64,000 bases of DNA from Metridium senile (Eukaryota > Cnidaria > Anthozoa > Actiniaria > Metridiidae): positions 4,348,229 to 4,412,228 of the forward strand of contig OX459110.1 in assembly GCA_949775045.1 (NCBI GenBank), written 5' to 3'. The notes under the pieces are model-generated. The model did no database searches and was not told where the DNA came from. It saw nothing but the letters and a program-made list of their open reading frames with translations. Below, in pieces: positions 24,474 to 34,099 of this stretch (positions within the stretch are counted from its first letter, which is position 1; every line of letters starts with the position of its first letter). Both the position numbers and the translations under genes were made by a program.

Positions 24474-25720
24474 AGTTCAATTCTAAATTGGTCTCTTTAT
24501 AAGTTGCTTTTTCTTCTTCTTCTTCTTCTTTAAGTTTTCCCTCAGTGTTAATTATGTGCCTACACGCTTCCTCTTCTCCGAGTTCTGTTTCGCAATTCTT
24601 ATTTGACTCTTTGATTGACTCCCGGTACTGTGCCGATAGATAATTGCATTGACTTCAAACAGCGCCGGACTAGACGTGTTCGCACAACAATTTCCTCAAA
24701 TTCTCCTCCAAAACACTGTAAATCTGTTTACATAGTACGCATACTGATTTGAGCTGAAACTTTACAATAAACTTGGCAAAAACTGAGAGCCTTTAGGCGG
24801 TGTCTTACCACTTTAAATTAGACGTCGCAGTTGAAACAATTTTGATGTTTACGGTTTACTTTTTACCGGTAACAGTATGAGAGCATTTAAGAAACACATC
24901 AACGAATGAAAAGCGAGTTTATTAATAGAAGTCAGTGCATGACATTTGGATGAATGAGGTATCTCTTGAATATTTAATAACATTCATTTTCATAAATATT
25001 AATTTAGCTCAATGAAAAATGTTATTGCCTTGATGCAAATTGTAAAGAAGAAACAGTAAAAAAGCGGTTGAAAGAACTAGTTTAAATAGAAATTGAAAAT
25101 TCCGAAGAAAATAATATTGATGATGTAAGATTAATTATTTCCGTTGTGAAGTTATTAAATTTGTTTGAGTTTCGATCCCTGTGTATTTAGCTAATTGAAT
25201 TAACGCTGTCGCTATCGAAACCTAAATGACAAAAGCGACTTCTTCAGCTTTGAAACCAATAAATTGCACCATTTCAGTAGGGGGTGATTTCACGTGACAT
25301 GCGACTAGCAGGCGATTCAACCATGCTACTCGCTATCCATTAACTGTATTCCATATCGGTAGATTTCTTTCGGGTGCTAGGATCTTCCTGTCTCACAGAT
25401 AGATCCTAGTACTATAGGGTTATGCTTGAAACATGTAAACGGAAAAAGTAGAGATATAACTCGCCCGCCAGGGCTGAGAAACATTTGTGTTATACCGATG
25501 CATTTAAAAACCTCTCACTTTATTAACGAAGGTGACAAATCAATAAACTATACTTCGTCATGTTCATGTAAATGAAACGTAAAGTTCATTTGACTGCTAG
25601 GTAGGCGCTAGTGCTAGGATTGTCCTATAGTCCCATGTAAACGTACACCCCCTAAATGTACATGTATATAGCGTTTTTACTCCGACGAAGGTCTAAAGCT
25701 CGAAACGTCAGTAAAGTTAA
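24474..25720. other. Intergenic DNA
   Basis: Upstream of the 381-aa gene. A second short TTC run is at 24510-24530. At 25681 a motif TCCGACGAAGGTCTAAAGCT followed by CGAAACGTCAG recurs at 3870 and elsewhere. No gene seen. Confidence 0.55.
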
Positions 25721-25723
25721 ATT

Positions 25724-26115
25724 ATGAGGGGGACATTGGCAGGGGGGTTAGTCCTCAAAACCGCAACACCGCAAAAAAATTGTTTGACAAACACCGCATC
25801 ACAATATCTTTCATCAAAAATTACAAACACCGCAGCTTTAAAATTCACCCAAATGTACACAGCAGCTTTGGAAAAGCAAACACCGCACACGGAAGACATT
25901 TACATCACCGCAACACCGCACTTTGAGAATTTTTTCACTACAACACAGCAAAAAATATTCAGCAACACTGCAATCATTGCGCAATCGTTGGGGTTGTCTA
26001 TAAATATTTTTTTGCAGTGTTGCGGTGTTTATAAATATTTTTTTTGCAGTGTTGCGGCCGGTGATATAATTACTTTCGGTGTGCGGTGTTTGCTTTTACA
26101 AAGCTTTGAAACCAA
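25724..26115. repeat. Dispersed GCAACACCGC-rich repeat
   Basis: Multiple AACACCGCA motifs at the left and GCAGTGTTGCGGTGTTT motifs at the right, i.e. inverted halves; diverged copy at 6302-6620. The 166-aa open frame across it has no recognisable product. Confidence 0.65.
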
Positions 26116-26189
26116 AAATAATTGCGCCACACTTTTGTACATGCATATAAGCCGCAATTGCAATTTCAATTTGCTTCATATATTCTTCC

Positions 26190-26515
26190 AGTACCAGCAG
26201 GCTTTGCCTACTTTCTTTTGTTAACTAATTAGTGCCAATTATTCTAGTATTCTCGAAATAAAATACAAATTTGAATAAGAAGAAAGAAAATTCGTAATTA
26301 AAGCATTCTGGAACTGGTAGTAAAATGACCTCATCATGCAAATGTCCTATTTCAATAGACAAAATACTTCAAGTTATTTTTGAAATGATTAGTGTCAATT
26401 GTTCTAGTATTCTCAAGAGAGAATACAAATCTGAATAAGAAAAAAAATTCATAAAGCACTCCGGTACTAGTAGTACAATGACGTCATCATGCAAATGGTC
26501 TATTGGCCGTGTGCC
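26190..26515. repeat. Tandem duplication of about 170 bp
   Basis: Two diverged copies around ATTCTAGTATTCTC and TGACCTCATCATGCAAATG / TGACGTCATCATGCAAATG. Confidence 0.7.
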
Positions 26516-27317
26516 GGTAGCCTGCGTGTCAGACACAAGGTTTTGTATTCGTTTTGAAATGCGCGCAGACCATTAAAGAAATATAGAAAACGTGCACGCG
26601 TGGTTTATTTAAGGGTTAGATACTGACGTCTGGTCAATGAACTCAGTCGAAATTTCGTAGGCCGAGTGCAGTCAATCAATCAATCAATCTATCTTTATTC
26701 AGTACCAATATTTTACAATAATAATAATAATAATATGATAGTATACACTGCTTTTGTGGTACATGCCAGCTGTAGTAGCTTTGGACTAGTCGAGACAGCT
26801 GGCATATTCCTAGTTATTTAAACAAATTAAGTCATGGAAGTTTGACGTTTTAAGAAGAATAAATATATCAATAAGTACATATTTAATTGAGTAAAGTAAT
26901 TTAACAAAAAAAGAGGAAACAAACGAAAACTTGTTTTAGGATTGTTTATCGATGGTATATGTTATATATAATTTGTAAGATATTTGCAAGATATGAAGGT
27001 TTCATACATTTGTCAGAGATAATCAAATTCAGAATAAAATACTTATATAGCAATATCATCATTATAATGTCTTAGCAAAGCGTCTTTCAAGTATGCAGTA
27101 TGAAGAAATTTCGAGTTCATTGAACAGTCAGCAAGTGACTGCAATTGCCGATAAAGAATGAACGAAAAGTCTCTAACTATTTTAATATTAAAATTGAGTT
27201 GGCTGAGCGTGCGTTATCGAAGAATAACAGCACTCCACGTGATCTATTGAGCCAATGGGGAACTCGTAAAGTGCACCAAATGTTAATATTAATGAGCGAC
27301 ATTTTGTAGGTGATTTA
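26516..27317. other. Intergenic DNA
   Basis: Contains (TCAA)n at 26676, TAATAA at 26707 and a fold-back around CATGCCAGCTGT / ACAGCTGGCAT (26764-26806). No gene seen. Confidence 0.5.
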
Positions 27318-27515
27318 GGCCTCGTCTACACGAATCTGATCCGGCTGAAACCGCATAGAATTATTTGCGTCCACACGAATCCGCGTATCCGGAGGTTTCA
27401 AGTAAAAGTATGCGGTTTCAGCGGACCGGATTCACTGGATTCGTGTGGACGATAGGCCGATTCGCATCAAAAAGTATGCGGTTTCAAAAGTATCCGGATC
27501 CGTGTAGACGGGGTC
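27318..27515. mobile_element. PIF/Harbinger-like MITE (copy 2)
   Basis: Closely similar to 20995-21192, flanked by TTA (27315-27317) and TAA (27516-27518). Its right end is the target into which the MULE-like element at 27521 inserted. Confidence 0.85.
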
Positions 27516-27885
27516 TAAGGTAGGCTCAGATTTCAGCCGTTGGGGTTTCGTGCGCCCGCGATACTCTCCCCCGTAACGGCTGGGCGCATCGGCTTCGAAA
27601 CGTGTCGCGCATGTCCGTGACGTAATTATGCTAATAGCATAAAAAAACGGAAACGGAAATAAAATTTGTTGAAATGTAAGCTAATGTAAATAAACTTTCC
27701 AACGGCCTGATTGTCAAAAGGTCTTTTATTAAAATTTGCAAATGATTCGAATTCAATTCGAAACAACTCTTAGCAAAACCTGCATATCATTTAGCAATTC
27801 CATCGGGTATGTTATTTGTCAAAAGAACGATCGAGACAAATCAGCGCAAAAGCTATTTCAATGGTAAACGTTTTGTTTATTCCAA

Positions 27886-28345
27886 GTATATAGTCCGTTT
27901 TTATAGGATTTTAAGAATAATCAAACAATAAAGAAGTAAAATTACAGCTAGAGTCGTTTCGATACACATTGTTGACTCGTTAAGAGAGCCGCTTGAGTAT
28001 ATGTTACAACCGCGCATAATAAACCAGTTTTAATTTTGAAAGTAAACATTTTGGATTTAAATGTAGTTATTCAAAGAATATAGCTGTGTATTTAAGGTTT
28101 ATCGAGAAAAAATTCAAGCAATAAGACGATGATTACAGCTAGAGTCGTTTCGATACACATTAGTCACATTGTTGACTCGTTTCTTGAGTATATGTTACAA
28201 CCGCGAATAATAAACCAGTTTTAATTTTGAAAGTAAACATTTTGGATTTAAATGTAGTTATTCCAAGAATATAGCTGTGTATTTTAGGTTTATTGAGAAA
28301 AAAAATCAAGTAATAAAGACGATAATTACGAGTTTCGATACAAAT
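27886..28345. repeat. Tandem repeat of about 190 bp inside the MULE-like element
   Basis: Two and a half copies around ATTACAGCTAGAGTCGTTTC and AATAAACCAGTTTTAATTTT. Confidence 0.85.
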
Positions 28346-28407
28346 GACAACTTACAATCACCGCCGTAATTTAAAATGAAAACTTCGTAGTTGTTTAGCA
28401 TATTACT

Positions 28408-28696
28408 CATTCGCCATCCTCTTCTTGGCCTATCAAGGCAGTCTTAATGTCTTTGGATGTTAAGAAGTTCTCTTGGTCTCTCATGAGAGAAACCAAAGGT
28501 TAAAAATAACCAAAACAATGGATCCTTACAAGCGGCGCTGTTTGGAAAATCAATGATTTTCCTGAGCCAGTCGGTAGATAAACAAAAACATCTTTGCCTT
28601 TTACTTATTCCTTCGTTGAATATCCTTAGATTTCTCGAAACCAAACGATTTCAAAGCATTTGAACAAGCACTTTCGAAGTCACTCTTATCCGCCAT
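28408..28696 (-). pseudogene. RecQ-type DNA helicase N-terminal fragment, broken
   Basis: Reads from ATG at 28696 as MADKSDFESACSNALKSFGF, then a stop and frame change. A second frame gives KGKDVFVYLPTGSGKSLIFQ, a RecQ-like motif I (Walker A), then an in-frame TAA, then PLVSLMRDQ, which resembles motif Ia. The helicase core beyond this is absent. The fragment lies wholly between the inverted ends of the MULE-like element, as expected for a captured host or transposon gene piece. It cannot encode a helicase as it stands. Confidence 0.8.
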
Positions 28697-28858
28697 TATG
28701 TTCACGATGAATTTTAATTTATTAATATTATGCCCCTCGATTTTCGAGGGGCAAATCGCTGATTGGCTGAGAAAAACAATGCCAAGCCGATGCGCCCAGC
28801 CGTTAGTGGGGAGAGTATCGCGGGCGCACGAAACCCCAACGGCTGAAATCTGAGCCTA

Positions 28859-29130
28859 CAATCATTGCCAAAATGTGTTGGCACGATCACATTTCGGACA
28901 CTTTTTTGTGGGTCTATCATTTTTTTCATTTATGAGGATAAGTTTGTCTACCCCCCTCCCCCAATACAATGTTGCTGTTTTTCATGAAAGAGTACAAGAG
29001 TTGGAAATGTTTCCCGCGATTGACAAGGTTCATATACCCCTCCAGCAACATTGACAGGGGGAGGGGGGGTATTACAGATATAGGAACATAACAAAATCAA
29101 CAATCGTGCCAACAGTTTTGTCAATGATTG
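28859..29130. repeat. Terminal/junction palindromic repeat S, copy 1
   Basis: Outer arms CAATCATTGCC...GGCACGAT and ATCGTGCC...CAATGATTG pair over about 30 bp. Inner arms CCCCCCTCCCCC..AATGTTGCTG (about 28951) and CAGCAACATT..GGGGGAGGGGGG (about 29043) also pair. The unit can fold as one long imperfect hairpin. TATTAC lies at 29070-29075 beside the G-rich stem. Confidence 0.9.
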
Positions 29131-29521
29131 TCTGAGACACATATGACTTAAAACGCCATTGACATTGTTGTGGAAATGATATGAAATTTTCAGGACACAA
29201 AGTACATAGTGTACCGATTTGAACAGTAGCAAAATTTTTTCCAGAAAGAAGTTAATACTATCATGTGACGTCACTTTTGTTTAAAGTGCTTTAAATGAAT
29301 GTAAAATTTACATGACAAGACACTTATATGCTCTATATTCGATAACACCCGTGTTCAAAATAAATGTTCTAAGGTAATAAGCAGTCCTTAACACATATAT
29401 GCTTCGTAGTTGATATATTTATACTATAGCTCGCGCAAAATTGGATAACCATAGTAACGCCCAAAAATGCACGCGCTTAAGGCGTACGCAACAATACACG
29501 TCATTGTGAAGATATCAACGT

Positions 29522-30631
29522 TTGGAGAGGGTGAAAATGGTCTTCAAAGGCAAGATTAATGCCTATAAATGTGCCAGAGCGTATGTTCTGTTTAGAAAAA
29601 ACACATACTCTCTTTCGGAAATAGCAGAGATGTGTTCTATATCAAAAAGCAGTGTAAGAAGAATTGGTTTAAACAAAATGAAGCGGAATTCAAAACAACC
29701 CGACAAGAAAAGTAAGTTGGGAAGAAAGACTAACTTAACTGACAGAGAAAGAAGAATTCTATCCAGGGGAATCAAAAGGATCAGGAAAGAGGACGTAAAT
29801 TTTACAGTGAAATCTTTAATAGAGTATTGCGGGCTTTCGCAGCGGAAAACAAGCTACCGGACTTACCTCAGAGAAATACAAAGATTAGGGTACAAGAGTT
29901 TACAGACAAGAAGAAAGGGACTAATCAGTGAATCTGACAGAAAGAAAAGACTTAAATTTGCAAAAGACAATGTTAAAACATTGAAAACTACACCAAACTA
30001 TTGGACGGAGGACATGGTATTTTATCTTGACGGAGTTTCTTTTATTCATAAGTACAATCCGAAAGCAAATGCAATGAGTCCTAAAGGGAGGGTTTGGAGA
30101 AAAAGAAATGAGGGATTACAAATAACATCTAAGGGTTCGAAGAGTCTAGCAGGAGGAAGAAGGCTCCACCTTTTGGTTCTTATTAGTTATAGACAAGGTG
30201 CTATTTTTATTGAACAATACCACAAAATGGATGGCGAGTATTTCGCTGACTTTATTACTAGAAATTTTGAAAACATTTTCAAAAAGTTTTCAAAAACCAA
30301 AGCCAGAAAATTTGTTATGGACAACGATCCTAGTCAAAATAGCTCATTAGCTAAAAAAGCACTAAAAAAATCAAAGGCTACAATGGTGTGTATTCCTGCA
30401 AGGTCTCCAGACCTAAATCCGATTGAAAATATTTTTAATTTAGTTAAAAGAAAAATAAATAATGATGCTATAGAGCAAAATATTCTTAAAGAGAATTTTG
30501 AAACTTTTAAAGAACGTGTTATTGATACTTTATATTCGTTTGATACAACTGTCATAGACAAAACTATTCAAAGCATTCCCAAAAGACTTGAAGATATTAT
30601 TAAATCCAAGGGATTAAGAACTAAATATTAG
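29522..30631 (+). CDS. Tc1-type DD34E transposase, core copy 1
   Basis: 369 aa. Tc1/mariner/IS630 transposases cut at inverted ends and insert at TA. The N-terminal helix-turn-helix is at about residues 14-50 (YSLSEIAEMCSISKSSVRRI). A second DNA-binding region at about 68-125 follows a GRK motif (67-69). The catalytic domain has D170 (MVFYLDGVSF), D267 (FVMDNDPSQNSS) and E302 (SPDLNPIENIF), with 34 residues between the last two, i.e. DD34E as in Tc1. The frame is intact and the length is normal (about 340-370 aa). A cleaner second ATG exists at residue 6 (MVFKGK); I kept the first. AATAAA at 30821-30826 is a likely polyadenylation signal. The flanking TA of the whole insertion fits this enzyme. 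Convergent with the Rep-like gene; identical copy at 34100. Confidence 0.95.
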   Translation: MERVKMVFKGKINAYKCARAYVLFRKNTYSLSEIAEMCSISKSSVRRIGLNKMKRNSKQPDKKSKLGRKTNLTDRERRILSRGIKRIRKEDVNFTVKSLIEYCGLSQRKTSYRTYLREIQRLGYKSLQTRRKGLISESDRKKRLKFAKDNVKTLKTTPNYWTEDMVFYLDGVSFIHKYNPKANAMSPKGRVWRKRNEGLQITSKGSKSLAGGRRLHLLVLISYRQGAIFIEQYHKMDGEYFADFITRNFENIFKKFSKTKARKFVMDNDPSQNSSLAKKALKKSKATMVCIPARSPDLNPIENIFNLVKRKINNDAIEQNILKENFETFKERVIDTLYSFDTTVIDKTIQSIPKRLEDIIKSKGLRTKY

Positions 30632-31240
30632 ATTTACTACCTTGTATTAGTACATCCATTTTGCCTTTAAAGACCATTTTCACTCTCTTCACTGTCTTAT
30701 GAAATTGATATTTTCACAATCACATTGTTGTCACGTAATCAGTATTTATATAGTGTGCAGTGTCTTCTGTGCAGAACACGGTTCTCCATTGTAAAATCGT
30801 AATGATTCACTAAGTGCAACAATAAAAAGAGCTTAGACCTTGATCAATGTTTTATTGATGTTTATTCTAACTATTTCCTACAGAAATTATATTCAAAAAG
30901 CCTAACATGCCCATTTTATCAACGGTACTCCACACAAAACTTGTATTAATTGTTTTGAACATGTCTTCATCTTTTTATAAGTGATTCAACGTGGAGTACC
31001 GTTGGTTTTGAGTTAAATACTACAATTTGAAATATAAACTAAACGTCAGACAATTAAAGAATATATACAAACCCTATTGTTGAAAAAATTGGAGGGATAT
31101 TTGTTTAATTTGGGGAGTAATCTATTATTTAACAGTGGAGAACCGTTGCTATTTCACGGACAACTATATACAAGCGCACATGGTGTTGAATGACACATTA
31201 CAGACGTCATGTCTATACAAACAATGTTTTCTTTAATGTA
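30632..31240. promoter_or_regulatory. Iteron-like repeats and hairpin between the convergent genes, copy 1
   Basis: A 9-bp motif GGAG(T/A)ACCG occurs four times: reverse at 30779-30787 and 30923-30931, forward at 30993-31001 and 31137-31145. The middle pair extends to a perfect 14-bp inverted repeat (30920-30933 with 30991-31004, 57-nt loop). Short repeated sites of this kind are typical of Rep-binding iterons; binding here is inference. Repeated at +4578. Confidence 0.6.
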
Positions 31241-31344
31241 TTATCTCTGTATAGAGATAATAAATATATTTATATCTATAGTATAAGTATAGATATATAT
31301 ATATCTATGTAGTATAGATATAAAGATATTTATATTTATTACAC

Positions 31345-31386
<42 letters not shown>

Positions 31387-31420
31387 TAGATATAAATATA
31401 TAGACAGACAGACAGACAGA
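31241..31420. repeat. AT-rich microsatellite, (TA)n and (CAGA)n
   Basis: (TA)n at about 31350-31381 and (GACA)n at about 31402-31422. The array has the same length in the second core (35928-35999), which argues for very recent duplication. Confidence 0.9.
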
Positions 31421-31500
31421 CAAAAATGTATGTACACAAATTTATTAGCAAAAATGTATGTACAAAAATTTATTAGCATACATACATATTCTTTGTTCAT

Positions 31501-32850
31501 TTATTTATTAGTTAAAATAAGTTCTGAGAAACAACGTGCGCATGGTTTCATTGCACATTGCTCAACCTCTGGTATTTGTCTCCAAAATTCGAAATAATGC
31601 CAGCGTACTCTCATCATATCAGTATTAATTCGATCTATTGATCCTCCCTTTATCATAACGAGTGGGGCATCTGCAGTCGCGAAAAAGGGTGAGTCCTTGT
31701 CGAAGAGAATGTCTTGTTGTACAAAACTTTTAGGTGCGGCTAAGTGCATAGTATCCCCTTCAAGCATTTGCAAGAAATCGGACCATGCGATTATAGAAGG
31801 CGACCATCTAAAGTCATTGAGGATTATTACTTCTGACTCCTCTGCACCCACCCACGCAAAACCACCAGTTGCCGGGTTCACAAAAGCATGGTAAATAGCT
31901 TTCAGAGGTGAAATCATGAATGTTTTACCTGAGTTTGCCGGTCCATATATATATATGTTTCGATATTTTGCACGTCCATAGTGAAGTGCTGAGTAAATTG
32001 CGCTAGCATAGACATGCACATTTATTTCATTTCGGTGAAGTATCTGTAGTGCGGCCGCTAGCCATTTCTTTTCACATCCTTCTATACAGTGTTTTTCACC
32101 TTCCTCTACTAGTAGTTCTATGCGACTTTTATTCAAGCGTTCTTGTTTCTTTTCAGCATCTTGCAGTTGTGAAGATATAGATAATGCTTCATTTACTACT
32201 CTGATCCCTCTATTCGCTATAAATTGTGCAAGATCTTTTTTTCCCTCTTTCTCCTGTTTTGCTGCATAGGCCATTAGATCGAGCCGAGTCTTGATATTAT
32301 TGTTTCGAATAATAGTGGTTACTTCGTAGACGCTTAGCATTCGTTTTCTTTTCTTCTTTTGCTTCTTCTTGGGGCCACTGTCTTGGCCATCAGCTCGACG
32401 AGATGTTGTAGCTGCAGAGGCTGCAGTAGTTCTCGGTTCGTCCTCTAAGCTTGGATGGTCGGGCGATAAAAACGGTGTTGTATCTTCTTTTGTGCAGTAG
32501 CGATAAGCACTATAATAGTTACTGTGATTGTTGCTGAAATTGACTTGAATTCCAAACCTTGCATCTAATGTATCACGAACTAGAAGCCATCTACTTCTTT
32601 TGTTGAGCTTTAGAGCCATATGGTAGTGATATACTTTGTCGGACAGGTTGTTGTTTGTATCGTTGTGATTATGCTCTTCTTTAGCGACTATAAACTGTAC
32701 AATACGCGATGTCGTTGATGTACCCCATGCATTACGAACAATATTTGCAAACGATTCACGAGAATGGACTTTTTCGGGATCTGCTCGACTGTATGTAACT
32801 AAATAGACCAAACGTTGCGAACGATTCGGCATTGACTCTGCCATGATCAC
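31501..32850 (-). CDS. Rep-like protein: HUH endonuclease plus superfamily-3 helicase, core copy 1
   Basis: 449 aa. The motif order matches replication initiators of CRESS-DNA and parvovirus type: motif I LVTYSRAD (17-24), motif II YHYHMALKL with H75 and H77 (metal-binding HUH-like), motif III YRYCTKED with candidate nicking Y118 and K121. A basic tract KKKQKKKRKR (161-170) may be a nuclear signal. The helicase part has Walker A GPANSGKT (303-310), Walker B-like VIILNDF (341-347), a motif C-like region FFATADAP (389-396) and a possible arginine finger near MMRVRW (412-417). A capsid gene is absent. The polyadenylation signal may be TTTATT at 31441-31446 (minus AATAAA). By family knowledge it would nick and unwind an origin, here possibly the S palindrome. 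It could instead be a domesticated Rep of a transposon lineage. Frame intact; no intron needed. Confidence 0.8.
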   Translation of the reverse strand: MIMAESMPNRSQRLVYLVTYSRADPEKVHSRESFANIVRNAWGTSTTSRIVQFIVAKEEHNHNDTNNNLSDKVYHYHMALKLNKRSRWLLVRDTLDARFGIQVNFSNNHSNYYSAYRYCTKEDTTPFLSPDHPSLEDEPRTTAASAATTSRRADGQDSGPKKKQKKKRKRMLSVYEVTTIIRNNNIKTRLDLMAYAAKQEKEGKKDLAQFIANRGIRVVNEALSISSQLQDAEKKQERLNKSRIELLVEEGEKHCIEGCEKKWLAAALQILHRNEINVHVYASAIYSALHYGRAKYRNIYIYGPANSGKTFMISPLKAIYHAFVNPATGGFAWVGAEESEVIILNDFRWSPSIIAWSDFLQMLEGDTMHLAAPKSFVQQDILFDKDSPFFATADAPLVMIKGGSIDRINTDMMRVRWHYFEFWRQIPEVEQCAMKPCARCFSELILTNK

Positions 32851-33436
32851 AATGTGAACTTCAAATAGACGTTTTCTGCTCAGTTGTTGTATAATGTTCT
32901 TTATGTATAACGCTTTGAAGTATGAGATTTATTTTACAAATGCACAACTTTTATAATGTACCAAACCAGTGACGTGCATCTTTTGCAATATGTGACGTTT
33001 GCGCTATTACGTACAAAATGTAGCAATTTTGAGGCGCGTCAATTATAGCATATACGTCAAAAGTAACTTCACATTCGTAGGTATTTACATAAGATGTAGT
33101 TGATAAGAAAATCATTGTTTAAAGAGAACGTGGTTATTATTGGATTAACTGTGAAGGTGATGATATCTTTTCTGATAATTACTTCATTCTATTAAGTTAG
33201 AGACCTTTTAAAATATTTTTTTGGTGTATCCCCTTGTTACGTTGGCATAATTTCGCACTTAAATATAAGGGTTGCTACGGCAAAATGACATTTCCACTAG
33301 TTTTCATGTCGTTAGGGGTCGGATATACACATATTACATATCAATCTTTTCCTTTCGAGGCATAGCTTGTAATTAGGAACGCTTCTGACCTCTTACTCGT
33401 TTATTTTTAATGAAATTCCACAATATGTCCCTCAGA

Positions 33437-33708
33437 CAATCATTGCCAAAATGTGTTGGCACGATCACATTTCGGACACTTTTTTGTGGGTCTATCATTT
33501 TTTTCATTTATGAGGATAAGTTTGTCTACCCCCCTCCCCCAATACAATGTTGCTGTTTTTCATGAAAGAGTACAAGAGTTGGAAATGTTTCCCGCGATTG
33601 ACAAGGTTCATATACCCCTCCAGCAACATTGACAGGGGGAGGGGGGGTATTACAGATATAGGAACATAACAAAATCAACAATCGTGCCAACAGTTTTGTC
33701 AATGATTG
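33437..33708. repeat. Junction palindromic repeat S, copy 2
   Basis: Same 272-bp unit between the two cores. Here both sides read into core ends: CTCAGA at the left and TCTGAG at the right. Confidence 0.9.
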
Positions 33709-34099
33709 TCTGAGACACATATGACTTAAAACGCCATTGACATTGTTGTGGAAATGATATGAAATTTTCAGGACACAAAGTACATAGTGTACCGATTTGA
33801 ACAGTAGCAAAATTTTTTCCAGAAAGAAGTTAATACTATCATGTGACGTCACTTTTGTTTAAAGTGCTTTAAATGAATGTAAAATTTACATGACAAGACA
33901 CTTATATGCTCTATATTCGATAACACCCGTGTTCAAAATAAATGTTCTAAGGTAATAAGCAGTCCTTAACACATATATGCTTCGTAGTTGATATATTTAT
34001 ACTATAGCTCGCGCAAAATTGGATAACCATAGTAACGCCCAAAAATGCACGCGCTTAAGGCGTACGCAACAATACACGTCATTGTGAAGATATCAACGT

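Larger units (their letters stand above)
27521..28858. mobile_element. MULE-like element with 75-bp inverted ends and 9-bp duplication
   Basis: Inverted ends 27521-27595 and 28784-28858 (TAGGCTCAGATTTCAGCCGT...) with very few differences. The 9-bp duplication GGTCTAAGG is at 27512-27520 and, beyond the later insertion, at 38289-38297. Long inverted ends plus a 9-bp duplication fit Mutator-like elements. No transposase is seen, so it is non-autonomous. The interior holds a 190-bp tandem dimer (27886-28345) and a RecQ-like pseudogene. Confidence 0.85.

Noticed and set aside
25724..26224. 166-aa plus frame
   Set aside because: Covers the dispersed GCAACACCGC repeat; the composition reflects the repeat.
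28948..29274. 108-aa minus frame in S (repeated at 33526 and shortened at 38104)
   Set aside because: It runs through the palindromic S unit and changes C-terminal/N-terminal context with the junction; the hairpin explains its conservation.
31501..32850. Endogenised ssDNA virus with capsid
   Set aside because: The Rep-like gene is intact but no capsid-like gene is present, and the unit has transposon ends and a transposase; a mobile element is the better reading.
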